From NCBI RefSeq assembly GCF_001428805.1, contig NZ_LMIS01000001.1, positions 2,282,976 to 2,346,975 of the forward strand: a stretch of DNA of 64,000 nt, read 5' to 3'. Every line of letters begins with the position of its first letter. The first letter of the stretch is position 1. The notes under the pieces were generated by a model, which saw nothing but the letters and a program-made list of their open reading frames with translations, was not told the DNA's origin and did not search any database. The DNA is from Aeromicrobium sp. Root236 (GTDB lineage: Bacteria; Actinomycetota; Actinomycetes; Propionibacteriales; Nocardioidaceae). A program made the translations under genes and the position numbers. Below, piece by piece: positions 9,007 to 16,290 of the stretch.

Positions 9007-9243
9007 TTAGCGGCTGGTCGAGGTGTAGGGCAGCAGGGCCATCTCGCGGGCGTTCTTGATGGCCTTGGCGATGAGACGCTGCTCCTGGACGGAGACACCC
9101 GTCACCCGGCGCGCGCGGATCTTGCCGCGGTCCGAGATGAACTTGCGCAGCAGCGCGGTGTCCTTGTAATCGATTTCGGTGACCTTGGCCGCAGTGAGCG
9201 GGTTGCTCTTCTTCTTCGGCTTCCGGACTACTGGCTTTGCCAT
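9007..9243 (-). CDS. rpsR: 30S ribosomal protein S18, zinc-ligand-free (C-) form
   Basis: A 78-residue S18. The core [26 protein letters not shown] is typical. The N-terminal region reads [19 protein letters not shown] where zinc-binding forms have a CxxC motif; no cysteine is present anywhere in the protein. S18 pairs with S6 on the 30S platform, and rpsF lies two genes upstream. In some actinomycetes the C- form is a Zur-controlled paralogue; here it occupies the main ribosomal locus. Confidence 0.95.
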   Translation of the reverse strand: MAKPVVRKPKKKSNPLTAAKVTEIDYKDTALLRKFISDRGKIRARRVTGVSVQEQRLIAKAIKNAREMALLPYTSTSR

Positions 9244-9273
9244 GTTGCTCCTGAACTTGATGCTGACGTGTGG

Positions 9274-9804
9274 TTAGAAGGGGGGCTCGTCGGTCGTGCC
9301 GGCGTTGCCGCCCCAGGCGTCAGACCCACCCTGTGCCGCGGGCTGCGTGGACCACGGGTTGCTCTGCGCAGCTCCGCCGCCACCGGCGTTGCCGCCGCCC
9401 TGGCCGCCCTGGCCGCCACCGAAGTCGCCGCCGCCGGAGCGGTTGGCCTTGGTGACCTTGGCCGTGGCGTAGCGCAGCGAGGGGCCGATCTCGTCGACGT
9501 TGATCTCGACGCTCGTGCCCTTCGATCCGTCCTGGCGCTCGAAGTTGCGGATGCGGAGGGCGCCCGTCACGATGACGCGCTGACCCTTCTGCAGTGACTC
9601 CGCGACGTTCTCGGCCAGCTGACGCCATGCGGCGCAACGGATGAACAGCGCATCGCCGTCCTTCCACTCATTCGTCTGACGGTCGAACGTACGAGGCGTC
9701 GACGCGACGGTGAAGTTGGCAACCGCGGCGCCCGAAGGAGTGAACTTGAGCTCCGGGTCGTCGGTGAGGTTGCCGATGACGGTGATGACGGTTTCGCCTG
9801 CCAT
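9274..9804 (-). CDS. ssb: Single-stranded DNA-binding protein
   Basis: A 176-residue SSB. The OB fold spans about 1-112 ([55 protein letters not shown]), followed by a Gly-rich linker (about 122-165) and acidic tip DEPPF, the usual protein-interaction end. It binds ssDNA during replication and repair and is placed between rpsF and rpsR as in most bacteria. GGCTGCGCC precedes the ATG; a stronger AAAGG lies about 10 nt upstream. Confidence 0.97.
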   Translation of the reverse strand: MAGETVITVIGNLTDDPELKFTPSGAAVANFTVASTPRTFDRQTNEWKDGDALFIRCAAWRQLAENVAESLQKGQRVIVTGALRIRNFERQDGSKGTSVEINVDEIGPSLRYATAKVTKANRSGGGDFGGGQGGQGGGNAGGGGAAQSNPWSTQPAAQGGSDAWGGNAGTTDEPPF

Positions 9805-9912
9805 GGCGCAGCCTTTCGGATTGGGGTGTCTGACTCCAGTGAACCGCAGCGGTGCGACACCCGCGAGGGGTCGTGCGCGGTCCTTGTGGACATCTCTGTC
9901 CGTGGGTCGGGC

Positions 9913-10209
9913 CTACTTCACGTCGGGACGTGTGACCTTCGTACGCACAACGGACTCGTTGAGCGTGAGCTGACGATCGAGCTCCTTGACCGTGGCCGGC
10001 TCCGCCTGGAGCTGGACGACGGCGTAGATGCCCTCGTTCTTCTTGTTGATCTCGTAGGCGAGGCGACGCTTGCCCCACACGTCGACGTTGTCGACTGAGC
10101 CGCCGTCCTGGCGCACGACGTTGAGGTACGTGTCCAGGCTGGGGGCGACGGTACGTTCTTCGAGATCAGGATCAAGGATGATCATGACTTCGTACGGGCG
10201 CAATGACAT
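9913..10209 (-). CDS. rpsF: 30S ribosomal protein S6
   Basis: A 98-residue S6 with the ferredoxin-like fold: [18 protein letters not shown], then [25 protein letters not shown] and [18 protein letters not shown]. It is the first gene of the rpsF-ssb-rpsR-rplI unit; its ATG is preceded by AAGGAGACTGA. S6 with S18 binds 16S rRNA and in several bacteria feeds back on this mRNA leader; no such element was identified here. Confidence 0.97.
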   Translation of the reverse strand: MSLRPYEVMIILDPDLEERTVAPSLDTYLNVVRQDGGSVDNVDVWGKRRLAYEINKKNEGIYAVVQLQAEPATVKELDRQLTLNESVVRTKVTRPDVK

Positions 10210-10325
10210 TCAGTCTCCTTCGGACTAAACGGCTACGGGGCCTCCGTAGCAGGAGTGGGCTGCCAACTGGCAACCGCAGAAGTCTACGGGAACACCGGCA
10301 CGCGAGGCCAATCGTCCTCGCGCCC

Positions 10326-10751
10326 TCAGATGTTGCGCTTCCAGACGACCTCTTCGCGCAGCTCACGGCTGCGCCAGCCGTCGGGCGTACGGACCATCGT
10401 GTGGTGGTAGAGCCCGCCGATCTCCACGACCTTCTCGCCGCCGGCCCCGTCGTCCATCGTCATGGGGTTGTGGAAGTACGCCGTCACGTCCGCGTCGTCA
10501 CCTCGCACCACGATCTCGACCTGGCCGAGGGTGTGCATGAGCTTGCGGAAGAACGCCGGCAGCACCTCGGCGAGCCACGGCTTCACCTCGGGGTACGCGC
10601 CGGCGATGCCACCGGACTCGGTGTAGTCGATCCGGGCGTCGGGCACGAACACGCTGTCGAGCCGGTCCCAGTCGAACGTGTCGATCGCCCGCGTGTAGCG
10701 GATCAGCACGTCGGTGATCTCGAGCCGGTCGCTCATCTCCTGAAGGTCCAT
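10326..10751 (-). CDS. SnoaL-like / NTF2-fold protein
   Basis: A 141-residue protein of the SnoaL-like superfamily, a cone-shaped alpha+beta fold. It starts with the usual helix pattern DRLEITDVLIRYTRAIDTFDWDRLDSVF followed by DARIDYTESGG, and ends with GGLYHHTMVRTPDGWRSREL. Members include ketosteroid isomerase-like and dehydratase enzymes; no catalytic set can be confirmed, so the function is open. It is divergent from an LLM oxidoreductase, and the shared promoter holds a KstR-like palindrome. An alternative start five codons in (10736) has GGAG immediately before it. Confidence 0.75.
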   Translation of the reverse strand: MDLQEMSDRLEITDVLIRYTRAIDTFDWDRLDSVFVPDARIDYTESGGIAGAYPEVKPWLAEVLPAFFRKLMHTLGQVEIVVRGDDADVTAYFHNPMTMDDGAGGEKVVEIGGLYHHTMVRTPDGWRSRELREEVVWKRNI

Positions 10752-10772
10752 CCCAGCACTGTGGCAGAAAAC

Positions 10773-10786
10773 GAGAACACGTTCTA
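10773..10786. promoter_or_regulatory. KstR-like palindromic operator candidate
   Basis: The 14-mer GAGAACACGTTCTA fits the mycobacterial KstR pattern TnnAACnnGTTnnA except at its first base (G instead of T). It lies 22 bp before the SnoaL-like start and 27 bp before the LLM start, a sensible position to control both. KstR is the TetR-type repressor of sterol catabolism. Resemblance only; one match of this length can occur by chance. Confidence 0.4.
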
Positions 10787-10813
10787 TATTTCGACTTGAC
10801 GAAAAGAGTGCTG

Positions 10814-11686
10814 ATGCGTTTCACCTATGCCGAGGCCATGACCCAGGCTGCCTACTACGCGCCGCTGGCCCAGGCGGCCGAGGCCGCCGGCTACACCTCG
10901 ATGACCGTCGCGGACTCCTTGATCTATCCCAAGGAGTCGGACTCGAAGTATCCCTACACCGACACCGGCGACCGGGAGTTCCTCGAGGGCAAGGAGTTCA
11001 TCGAGGCGATGATCCTCTGCGCGCACCTGTTCGCGGTGACCTCGACGCTGCGCCTGACCCCGTTCGTGCTCAAGCTGCCCGTACGCCCGCCGGTGCTCGT
11101 CGCGAAGCAGGCGTCGTCGCTGGCCTTCCTCTCCGGCAACCGGCTCGGGCTCGGCGTCGGCATCTCGCCCTGGCCCGAGGACTTCGCCAACCTGCAGGTC
11201 GACTGGGCGCGACGCGGCAAGCGGATGGACGAGTGCATGGACATCCTGCGCGGGCTGACGACCGGGGAGTTCTTCGGCTACCAGGGCGAGTTCTACGACA
11301 TCGACGAGCTCAAGCTGTGTCCTGCGCCGACCGAGAAGATCCCGTTGCTCGTCGGCGGCCACGTCGACAAGGCGCTGCAGCGGGCCGTGTTGAAGGGCGA
11401 CGGCTGGATGCATGCCGGCGGCGACGGCGAGGAGCTCGACCGGCTGCTCAGCCGACTCGCCGAGATCCGCAAGGCCGAGGGCGACACCCGCGACGACTTC
11501 GAGGTGCACGTGATCTCGTACGACGCGTACGACCTCGACGGCATCAAGCGCCTCGAGGACAAGGGCGTCACGGACTGCATCGTCGGTTTCCGGATCCCCT
11601 ACATCAAGGGCCCCGACACCGAGCCGCTCGAGACCAAGATCAAGCACCTCGAGCAGTACGCGGAGAACATCATCCACAAGGTGTGA
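10814..11686 (+). CDS. LLM class flavin-dependent oxidoreductase (probable F420 type)
   Basis: A 290-residue luciferase-like monooxygenase fold enzyme. It shows AAEAAGYTSMTVADS at the N-terminus, TSTLRLTPFVLKLPVRPPVLVAKQASSLAFLSGNRLGLGVG (the characteristic LLM core, about 80-120), DECMDILRGL, and PLLVGGHVDKALQRA. Actinobacterial members commonly use coenzyme F420, not proven here. I chose ATG at 10814; an upstream GTG (10808) and TTG (10796) are in frame and there is only a weak AAAAGAG upstream. Divergent from the SnoaL-like gene. Confidence 0.85.
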   Translation: MRFTYAEAMTQAAYYAPLAQAAEAAGYTSMTVADSLIYPKESDSKYPYTDTGDREFLEGKEFIEAMILCAHLFAVTSTLRLTPFVLKLPVRPPVLVAKQASSLAFLSGNRLGLGVGISPWPEDFANLQVDWARRGKRMDECMDILRGLTTGEFFGYQGEFYDIDELKLCPAPTEKIPLLVGGHVDKALQRAVLKGDGWMHAGGDGEELDRLLSRLAEIRKAEGDTRDDFEVHVISYDAYDLDGIKRLEDKGVTDCIVGFRIPYIKGPDTEPLETKIKHLEQYAENIIHKV

Positions 11687-11705
11687 CCCAGATCACATCA
11701 CAGGT

Positions 11706-11761
11706 TGTCCGATCGGGGCTGTTTCGGTCGTCCCCCGGGTGAGACGTTCACAGGGAACGTC
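11706..11761 (+). promoter_or_regulatory. Candidate ECF42 promoter and leader inverted repeat before the DGPF gene
   Basis: TGTCCGA at 11706-11712 and CGTC at 11729-11732 resemble the TGTCGA/CGTC-type elements reported for ECF42 sigma factors, with a 16-nt gap. Just downstream is a perfect inverted repeat, GACGTTC-acagg-GAACGTC (11743-11761), in the probable 5' leader, which could be an operator or small hairpin. The DGPF start follows 22 bp later. The promoter assignment is inference. Confidence 0.4.
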
Positions 11762-11782
11762 CACCACCCGAAAGGTCCTGCC

Positions 11783-12127
11783 ATGACCCAGTACGCAGCC
11801 CTCATCTACAGCCACGACGGCGACTGGACCTCACCCGAAGAGGCCGAGACGACCAAGATGTACGCCGAGTTCAGCGAGAACCAGGCCGCTTCGATCCGCG
11901 GCGGAGCGGCGCTCCACCCGACCTCCACCGCGACGGTCGTCAAGGTCGAGGGTGGCCGCGGCGGTGACGTCCTGACGACCGACGGCCCGTTCGTCGAGGC
12001 CCGCGAGGTCCTGTCCGGGTTCTACCTGATCGAGGCCGACGACCTCGACAGCGCGGTGGCGATCGCCGCACAGATCCCCGGCGCCTGGGACGGCGGGGTC
12101 GAGCTGCGGCCCGTCATCCAGTTCTGA
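11783..12127 (+). CDS. YCII-related DGPF-domain protein (ECF42 partner)
   Basis: A 114-residue YCII/DGPF protein with a ferredoxin-like fold: MTQYAALIYSHDGDW, the signature TTDGPFVEAREVLSGFYLIEADD (about 71-92) and GGVELRPVIQF at the end. The family sits next to ECF42 sigma factors and is thought to be functionally linked to them, although its activity is not settled. The ATG has GAAAGG upstream; an earlier in-frame start at 11705 would add 26 residues without family similarity. The sigma factor starts 2 bp after its stop. Confidence 0.85.
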   Translation: MTQYAALIYSHDGDWTSPEEAETTKMYAEFSENQAASIRGGAALHPTSTATVVKVEGGRGGDVLTTDGPFVEAREVLSGFYLIEADDLDSAVAIAAQIPGAWDGGVELRPVIQF

Positions 12128-12129
12128 GC

Positions 12130-13347
12130 GTGCCCGAGGCGTCGTCGGTCCTGGCCGAGCTCGTACGCGACGAGGGTCGCCGCGTCCTGGCGACCCTCAT
12201 CCGTACGACCGGGAGCATGACGATCGCCGAGGACGCCGTGCAGGAGGCGGCGATCTCGGCGCTCGAGCACTGGCCCCGCGACGGCATCCCCGACAACCCT
12301 CGCGCCTGGCTGACCACGGTCGCCCGCCGCAAGGCGGTCGACGCCATCCGGCGCGAGGCGGCGCGCGGTGACAAGGAGGTGCGCGCCATGGACCTGACGA
12401 GTGGTCCGGCCGACGTGCCCGAGTCTGTGGTGCGCGACGACGAGCTCCGGCTCGTGTTCACGTGCTGCCACCCGGCTCTCTCGCTGGCGACCCAGACGAC
12501 GCTCAGCCTGACGACGCTGTGCGGACTGAGCGTGGCCGACACGGCACGCCTCCTGCTGACGTCGGAGAGCGCCATGGCCCGGCGGCTCACCCGGGCCAAG
12601 CACAAGATCGCGGTGGCCGGCATCCCCTACCGCATCCCGCCGGACGCGGAGCTGCCCGAGCGGCTCGACGCCGTGGCCACGACGGTCTACCTCCTGTTCA
12701 CCGCAGGAGTGGCCGGCGGCGACGAGCCCGTACGGCCCCGGCTCTGCGACGAGGCGATCCGGCTCGGGCGGCTGCTCGTCGAGCTGATGCCCGACGAGTC
12801 CTCGTTGCAGGGCTTGCTGGCGCTGATGCTCCTGACGGATGCCCGGCGAGTGACCCGCGCCGACGAGGCCGGTGAGCTCGTGCTGATCGCCGACCAGGAC
12901 CGCACGCGCTGGGACGCCGCACGCATCGCCGAGGGCGCCGCGCTGGTCGAGGCAGCGCTGCGGCGTTCACGTCACCGGGCCGGCCGCTTCGAGCTCGAGG
13001 CCGCCATCGCCGCGTGCCACGCCACCGCCAAGACGTACGACGAGACCGACTGGGGCGACATCATCGCGCTCTACGACGCGCTGCTGCAGCTGACCCCGAC
13101 CGACGTCGTCCGGCTCAACCGCGCCGTCGCCATCGGGGAGCGCGACGGCGCCGCAGCCGGCCTCGACGAGCTCGACCGGCTGACGGGGCTCGACCGGTTC
13201 TACCTGTGGCACGCGTGCCGGGCCGAGCTGCTGGCCCGGCTCGGACGCGCGGACGAGGCGGCCGCAGCGTTCGAGTCCGCCCTCGCCTGCGGCCCGCCGG
13301 CCGCCGAACGACGATTCATCGAGGGGCGGGCAGCCGCTAGTCGCTGA
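12130..13347 (+). CDS. ECF42-type RNA polymerase sigma factor with C-terminal TPR-like extension
   Basis: A 405-residue sigma-70 family protein. Region 2 (about 1-80) contains IAEDAVQEAAISALEHWPRDG and NPRAWLTTVARRKAVDAIRR; region 4 (about 115-165) contains LCGLSVADTARLLLTSESAMARRLTRAKHKI. The remaining ~240 residues are helical (TPR/DUF6596-like: RTRWDAARIAEGAALVEAALRR; DWGDIIALYDALLQLTPTDVVRLNRAVA), as expected of ECF42, where the extension replaces an anti-sigma factor as a control module. A GTG start lies 2 bp after the DGPF gene. The 3' end overlaps the convergent LLM gene by 11 bp. Confidence 0.9.
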   Translation: MPEASSVLAELVRDEGRRVLATLIRTTGSMTIAEDAVQEAAISALEHWPRDGIPDNPRAWLTTVARRKAVDAIRREAARGDKEVRAMDLTSGPADVPESVVRDDELRLVFTCCHPALSLATQTTLSLTTLCGLSVADTARLLLTSESAMARRLTRAKHKIAVAGIPYRIPPDAELPERLDAVATTVYLLFTAGVAGGDEPVRPRLCDEAIRLGRLLVELMPDESSLQGLLALMLLTDARRVTRADEAGELVLIADQDRTRWDAARIAEGAALVEAALRRSRHRAGRFELEAAIAACHATAKTYDETDWGDIIALYDALLQLTPTDVVRLNRAVAIGERDGAAAGLDELDRLTGLDRFYLWHACRAELLARLGRADEAAAAFESALACGPPAAERRFIEGRAAASR

Positions 13348-14344
13348 CCAGGTCGAGCGCGAGCAGATTGTCGGCGTCGTAGGGGATCGACGTGATGATG
13401 CGCTGGGCCGACCCGGCGAACCTCGAGCGGAACTCGGCGCGGGCAGTCGGCAGGTCGCCGACCACGGCGAACGCCGCGAGCACGTCGTCGTCGACGAGGT
13501 CGCCGAGCTCGGCCCATCGGTTGCTCTTGGTCAGTGCGTGCGCCTCGGTGTGCAGGTCACCCCAGCCGTGGTGCTCCAGCACCGGCAGGTAGGCGGGGGT
13601 CGAGGAGTAGAAGCCGATCTGTCGTTTGGTCCCGGCGATCGCCGCCGCCAGCTCCTCGTCCGTACGACCGGTCGCGACCATGCACATCACCGAGGTCGTG
13701 AACGGCTCCTCGGCGTGCTGCCCGGCGTCACGACCTGCCTTCACCGCCGGCACGACCACCTCGTCGAGATAGCTCCGTGACAGCAACGGGTGGCAGATCA
13801 ACCCGTCGGCGACCGACCCGGCCGCGGCCAGCATCCGCGGTCCGACCGCCGCCAGCCAGATCGGTGGTGGTCCGCCCTCGACCGGCCCGGGGTTGAAGAG
13901 CGGCGGCATCAGCGTGTGCGCGTAGAAGTCGCCCTGGAAGTCGAGCTTCGAACCGTTCTGCCAGCTGTCGAAGATCGCGCGGAGCGCCTCGACGTACTCC
14001 GACATCCGCGGCGCCGGGCTCGACCACGGCATCGCGAACCGGCGGGTGATGTGCGGCTTGATCTGCGTGCCGAGGCCCAGCACGAGACGACCTTGACTCA
14101 GCCGGTGCACGTCCCATGCCGAGTAGGCGGTCGACATCGGTGTCCGCGCGAACGCGATCGCGACCGAGCTGCCGAGCTGCATCCGACTGGTCGCCGAGCC
14201 GGCAAGGGCGAGCGCGATGTAGGGATCGTGGGCAGCCTCGGCGACGAAGAGCCCGCCCACCCCGCGGGCCTCCGCCTCTGCGGCGACGGCGGCGATCTCG
14301 GCTGCGTCTCCGTGGAAGGCGATGTCGAGGATCGGCTGGGTCAT
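13337..14344 (-). CDS. LLM class F420-dependent oxidoreductase
   Basis: A 335-residue luciferase-like enzyme distinct from the one at 10.8 kb. Landmarks are ARGVGGLFVAEAAHDPYIALALA, RMQLGSSVAIAFARTPM with AWDVHRLSQGRLVLGLGTQIKPHI (substrate/flavin barrel segment), PPPIWLAAVGPRMLAAAGSVADGLICHPL and the C-terminal VVGDLPTARAEFRSRFAG. It resembles the TIGR03617-type F420 subgroup. The substrate is unknown. The start ATG is clear from homology. It is transcribed toward the sigma factor gene. Confidence 0.87.
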   Translation of the reverse strand: MTQPILDIAFHGDAAEIAAVAAEAEARGVGGLFVAEAAHDPYIALALAGSATSRMQLGSSVAIAFARTPMSTAYSAWDVHRLSQGRLVLGLGTQIKPHITRRFAMPWSSPAPRMSEYVEALRAIFDSWQNGSKLDFQGDFYAHTLMPPLFNPGPVEGGPPPIWLAAVGPRMLAAAGSVADGLICHPLLSRSYLDEVVVPAVKAGRDAGQHAEEPFTTSVMCMVATGRTDEELAAAIAGTKRQIGFYSSTPAYLPVLEHHGWGDLHTEAHALTKSNRWAELGDLVDDDVLAAFAVVGDLPTARAEFRSRFAGSAQRIITSIPYDADNLLALDLVSD

Positions 14345-14400
14345 CGCCCGAGCATACGGCTGACGACTCCTGTGGAGCCCCGACCAGTACGGTCGATGTC

Positions 14401-14976
14401 GTGGACCTCGAGATCGTCTCCCTGCTGGTGTCGCGGGTGCGCCGCTACGAGGGGCGGCCCGCCGACGGCACCGAGCCGTACGACATCGCTGACGAGCTGG
14501 TCGACTCGGTGCGCGTGCGGGCCCACAAGGGACTGGTCGGGGACCGTTACTTCGGCACCCGGTTCACGTTCGCGACGATGACGATGATCGCCGCCGAGAG
14601 CATCGAGCAGCTCGAGCGCGACATCGCCGGCGACGGGCTCTTCCCGGCGGCCAACACCCCGTTCGACCCCGTGCTGGCCCGCCGCAACCTGGTCACCCGC
14701 GGCCTCGACGTCGACGCCCTGGCGCGCACGACGTTCACGCTCGACGGCGGGCACGGGCCGATCCGCTTCCGCTCGATGACGCCGGCCAACCCGTGCGCGT
14801 GGATGAACACCGTTTACGCGCCCGGGGCGCACCAGGCCCTGCGCGGGCACGGCGGCATCCGGTGCGAGCCGCTCGACGACGGCGAGCTGTCGGTCGGGCC
14901 GGCCACGATCACCGACATCGCACCGATCCCGCCCGAGGAGCTCACCCGACGCATCAAGGCCGCGCCGACAAGCTAG
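14401..14976 (+). CDS. MOSC domain-containing protein
   Basis: A 191-residue MOSC-fold protein (MoCo sulfurase C-terminal-like): AHKGLVGDRYFGTRFTF (about 42-58), ARRNLVTRGLDVDALARTTF, MTPANPCAWM with the potential sulfur-carrier Cys, and RGHGGIRCEPLDDGELSVGP. The family handles molybdenum-cofactor-linked sulfur chemistry; the exact role is unknown. The GTG start has no clear Shine-Dalgarno, but upstream sequence lacks similarity. Its last codons (AAPTS, stop) lie inside the left copy of a 24-bp direct repeat, so its end was preserved when the neighbouring element inserted. Confidence 0.85.
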   Translation: MDLEIVSLLVSRVRRYEGRPADGTEPYDIADELVDSVRVRAHKGLVGDRYFGTRFTFATMTMIAAESIEQLERDIAGDGLFPAANTPFDPVLARRNLVTRGLDVDALARTTFTLDGGHGPIRFRSMTPANPCAWMNTVYAPGAHQALRGHGGIRCEPLDDGELSVGPATITDIAPIPPEELTRRIKAAPTS

Positions 14977-14983
14977 ACCTTGG
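14960..14983. repeat. 24-bp direct repeat, left copy, flanking the RelA/SpoT element
   Basis: Perfect copy of the sequence at 16267-16290. It runs from CCGCGCCGACAA through GCTAGACCTTGG. This copy encodes the last MOSC codons and its TAG stop. Together the two copies bracket a lower-GC segment, as expected for an insertion that duplicated its target or used it as an att core. Confidence 0.9.
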
Positions 14984-16266
14984 CACCGCCGATCCCACGT
15001 TCATCTGAATTGTTGAGCCAAAATCTGGTTGTGACACGAGCATCCTGCGTATCGTCAGACGATGTCCCAGTGCGCGTGTGCATGCAACCGAAGGATGACG
15101 TGACGGAACAAGACGACGTAACGGGTAGGTACACATCGGCATTTCCCGTCTACGCGGCGTATGCCACACGGCTTCACGCCCTGATGAGTGATCTGCTGAA
15201 ATCGGAGAACCTCGAAGTTGTACAAATCGAGTCCCGCGCCAAGGCGGTCGAGAGTCTTATACAGAAGATTCAACGCAAGAAGAGTAGCGAGAGCGACCCG
15301 TTGCAATCGGTCACAGACCTTGTTGGCATTCGGATAATCACGTACTACCTCGAGGACGTTGCCCGCGTTGGTGAGTTGCTCGGACGCGAGTTCACCATTG
15401 ATGCAGAAAACTCGATGGACAAAGCCGAAGCGCTCGCCTCGGACCAATTCGGATACCGGTCAGCGCACTACGTGATCACGCTGGATGATTCTCGGGCCGA
15501 TCTATTGGAATGGGCACCATTCAAGGGTATGAAGGCCGAAGTTCAGGTGCGCACCTCGCTGCAGCATGCCTGGGCGGCCGTTAGCCACAAATTGGAGTAC
15601 AAGTCCTCGCAGGCAGCTCCAGCTCAGTTACAGCGCCGGCTCTTCCGACTGAGCGCACTCTTTGAAATGGCCGACGAGCAATTTTCCATTCTTCGCGACG
15701 AGAGCAACGCTACGGACTCGGCCTATCGGGCGGAAGTGAGGAAGGGGCGGCTGGACGTCCCGATCGACAGTTCGTCGATCGCGGCCTACATGAGCATCAC
15801 TGGGCGCGCCGACGAGTACCGGACTATGTTCAAGGAATCAGGACATCAAACGGAGGACATCAAACCGGTACCCGCAGACCGGATCAGGCGAGACCAGTCC
15901 GACCTAGTGAAGGTTCTCAAAGCGGTCGGGATCACAACACTGGAGGAACTCGATGAGTATCTGTCTGAAAAGGACAGGCTCGAGAAGATTGCCAAACGGC
16001 TGGACGCAGTCTTCGAGGACGACAGTGGCGAAGGCTCGATCTTCGATCTCCTGACGTTGGTGGTGCTACTCGATCGCGACAAGAGCCCGGCGCCGGGACT
16101 CCCGATCTACACCGAGGAGTTCTCGGCGCGAATTGCCGCCCTCAGAGAAGAACTCCAGTCAAAGTCGTCACGACGGTCCAACTCGGGTCGCAGGCCCAGC
16201 GCTAGCTGAACAACACCCACCGATCTGAAAGCCAGCTGCCGCAGGAAAGCTGCGCTAAAGAACGAA
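14984..16266. mobile_element. Putative integrated single-gene element (RelA/SpoT cargo, no recombinase)
   Basis: The unique part between the two 24-bp direct repeats. It is visibly poorer in GC and less biased in codon third positions (TTG, ATA, TCT, AAT codons) than every flanking gene. It carries one RelA/SpoT-domain gene plus about 115 bp before and 57 bp after it. No transposase, integrase or terminal inverted repeats were found. Deleting one repeat plus this segment (1307 bp) would restore a seamless convergent MOSC / aldo-keto reductase junction in which their stop codons share bases. Confidence 0.7.
15100..16209 (+). CDS. RelA/SpoT-domain protein (probable (p)ppGpp-type synthetase or nucleotidyl/pyrophosphotransferase toxin)
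   Basis: A 369-residue protein with one RelA/SpoT synthetase domain and no HD hydrolase domain. Motifs: VTDLVGIRII (Asp73, Gly76, Arg78), FGYRSAHYVI (Gly118-His123) and EVQVRTSLQHAWAAVSHKLEY (Glu147, Gln149, Arg151, His156, Trp158). Residues 175-369 are helical and unassigned, including KAVGITTLEELDEYL. The family transfers pyrophosphate to GTP/GDP, or in toxSAS/CapRel relatives to ATP or tRNA. GTG at 15100 was chosen because AAGGA precedes it; ATG at 15082 is the alternative. Lower GC than its neighbours; no separate antitoxin gene is visible. Confidence 0.8.
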   Translation: MTEQDDVTGRYTSAFPVYAAYATRLHALMSDLLKSENLEVVQIESRAKAVESLIQKIQRKKSSESDPLQSVTDLVGIRIITYYLEDVARVGELLGREFTIDAENSMDKAEALASDQFGYRSAHYVITLDDSRADLLEWAPFKGMKAEVQVRTSLQHAWAAVSHKLEYKSSQAAPAQLQRRLFRLSALFEMADEQFSILRDESNATDSAYRAEVRKGRLDVPIDSSSIAAYMSITGRADEYRTMFKESGHQTEDIKPVPADRIRRDQSDLVKVLKAVGITTLEELDEYLSEKDRLEKIAKRLDAVFEDDSGEGSIFDLLTLVVLLDRDKSPAPGLPIYTEEFSARIAALREELQSKSSRRSNSGRRPSAS

Positions 16267-16290
16267 CCGCGCCGACAAGCTAGACCTTGG
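16267..16290. repeat. 24-bp direct repeat, right copy, flanking the RelA/SpoT element
   Basis: Identical to 14960-14983 over 24 bp, with different bases on both sides (A before, AGCT after; left copy G before, CACC after). It contains the stop codon (CTA on this strand, 16280-16282) of the convergent aldo/keto reductase gene. Confidence 0.9.

Noticed and set aside
14116-14976. Longer MOSC start, 95 codons upstream
   Set aside because: Upstream residues are antisense to the LLM gene and lack similarity; the MOSC domain begins after GTG 14401.
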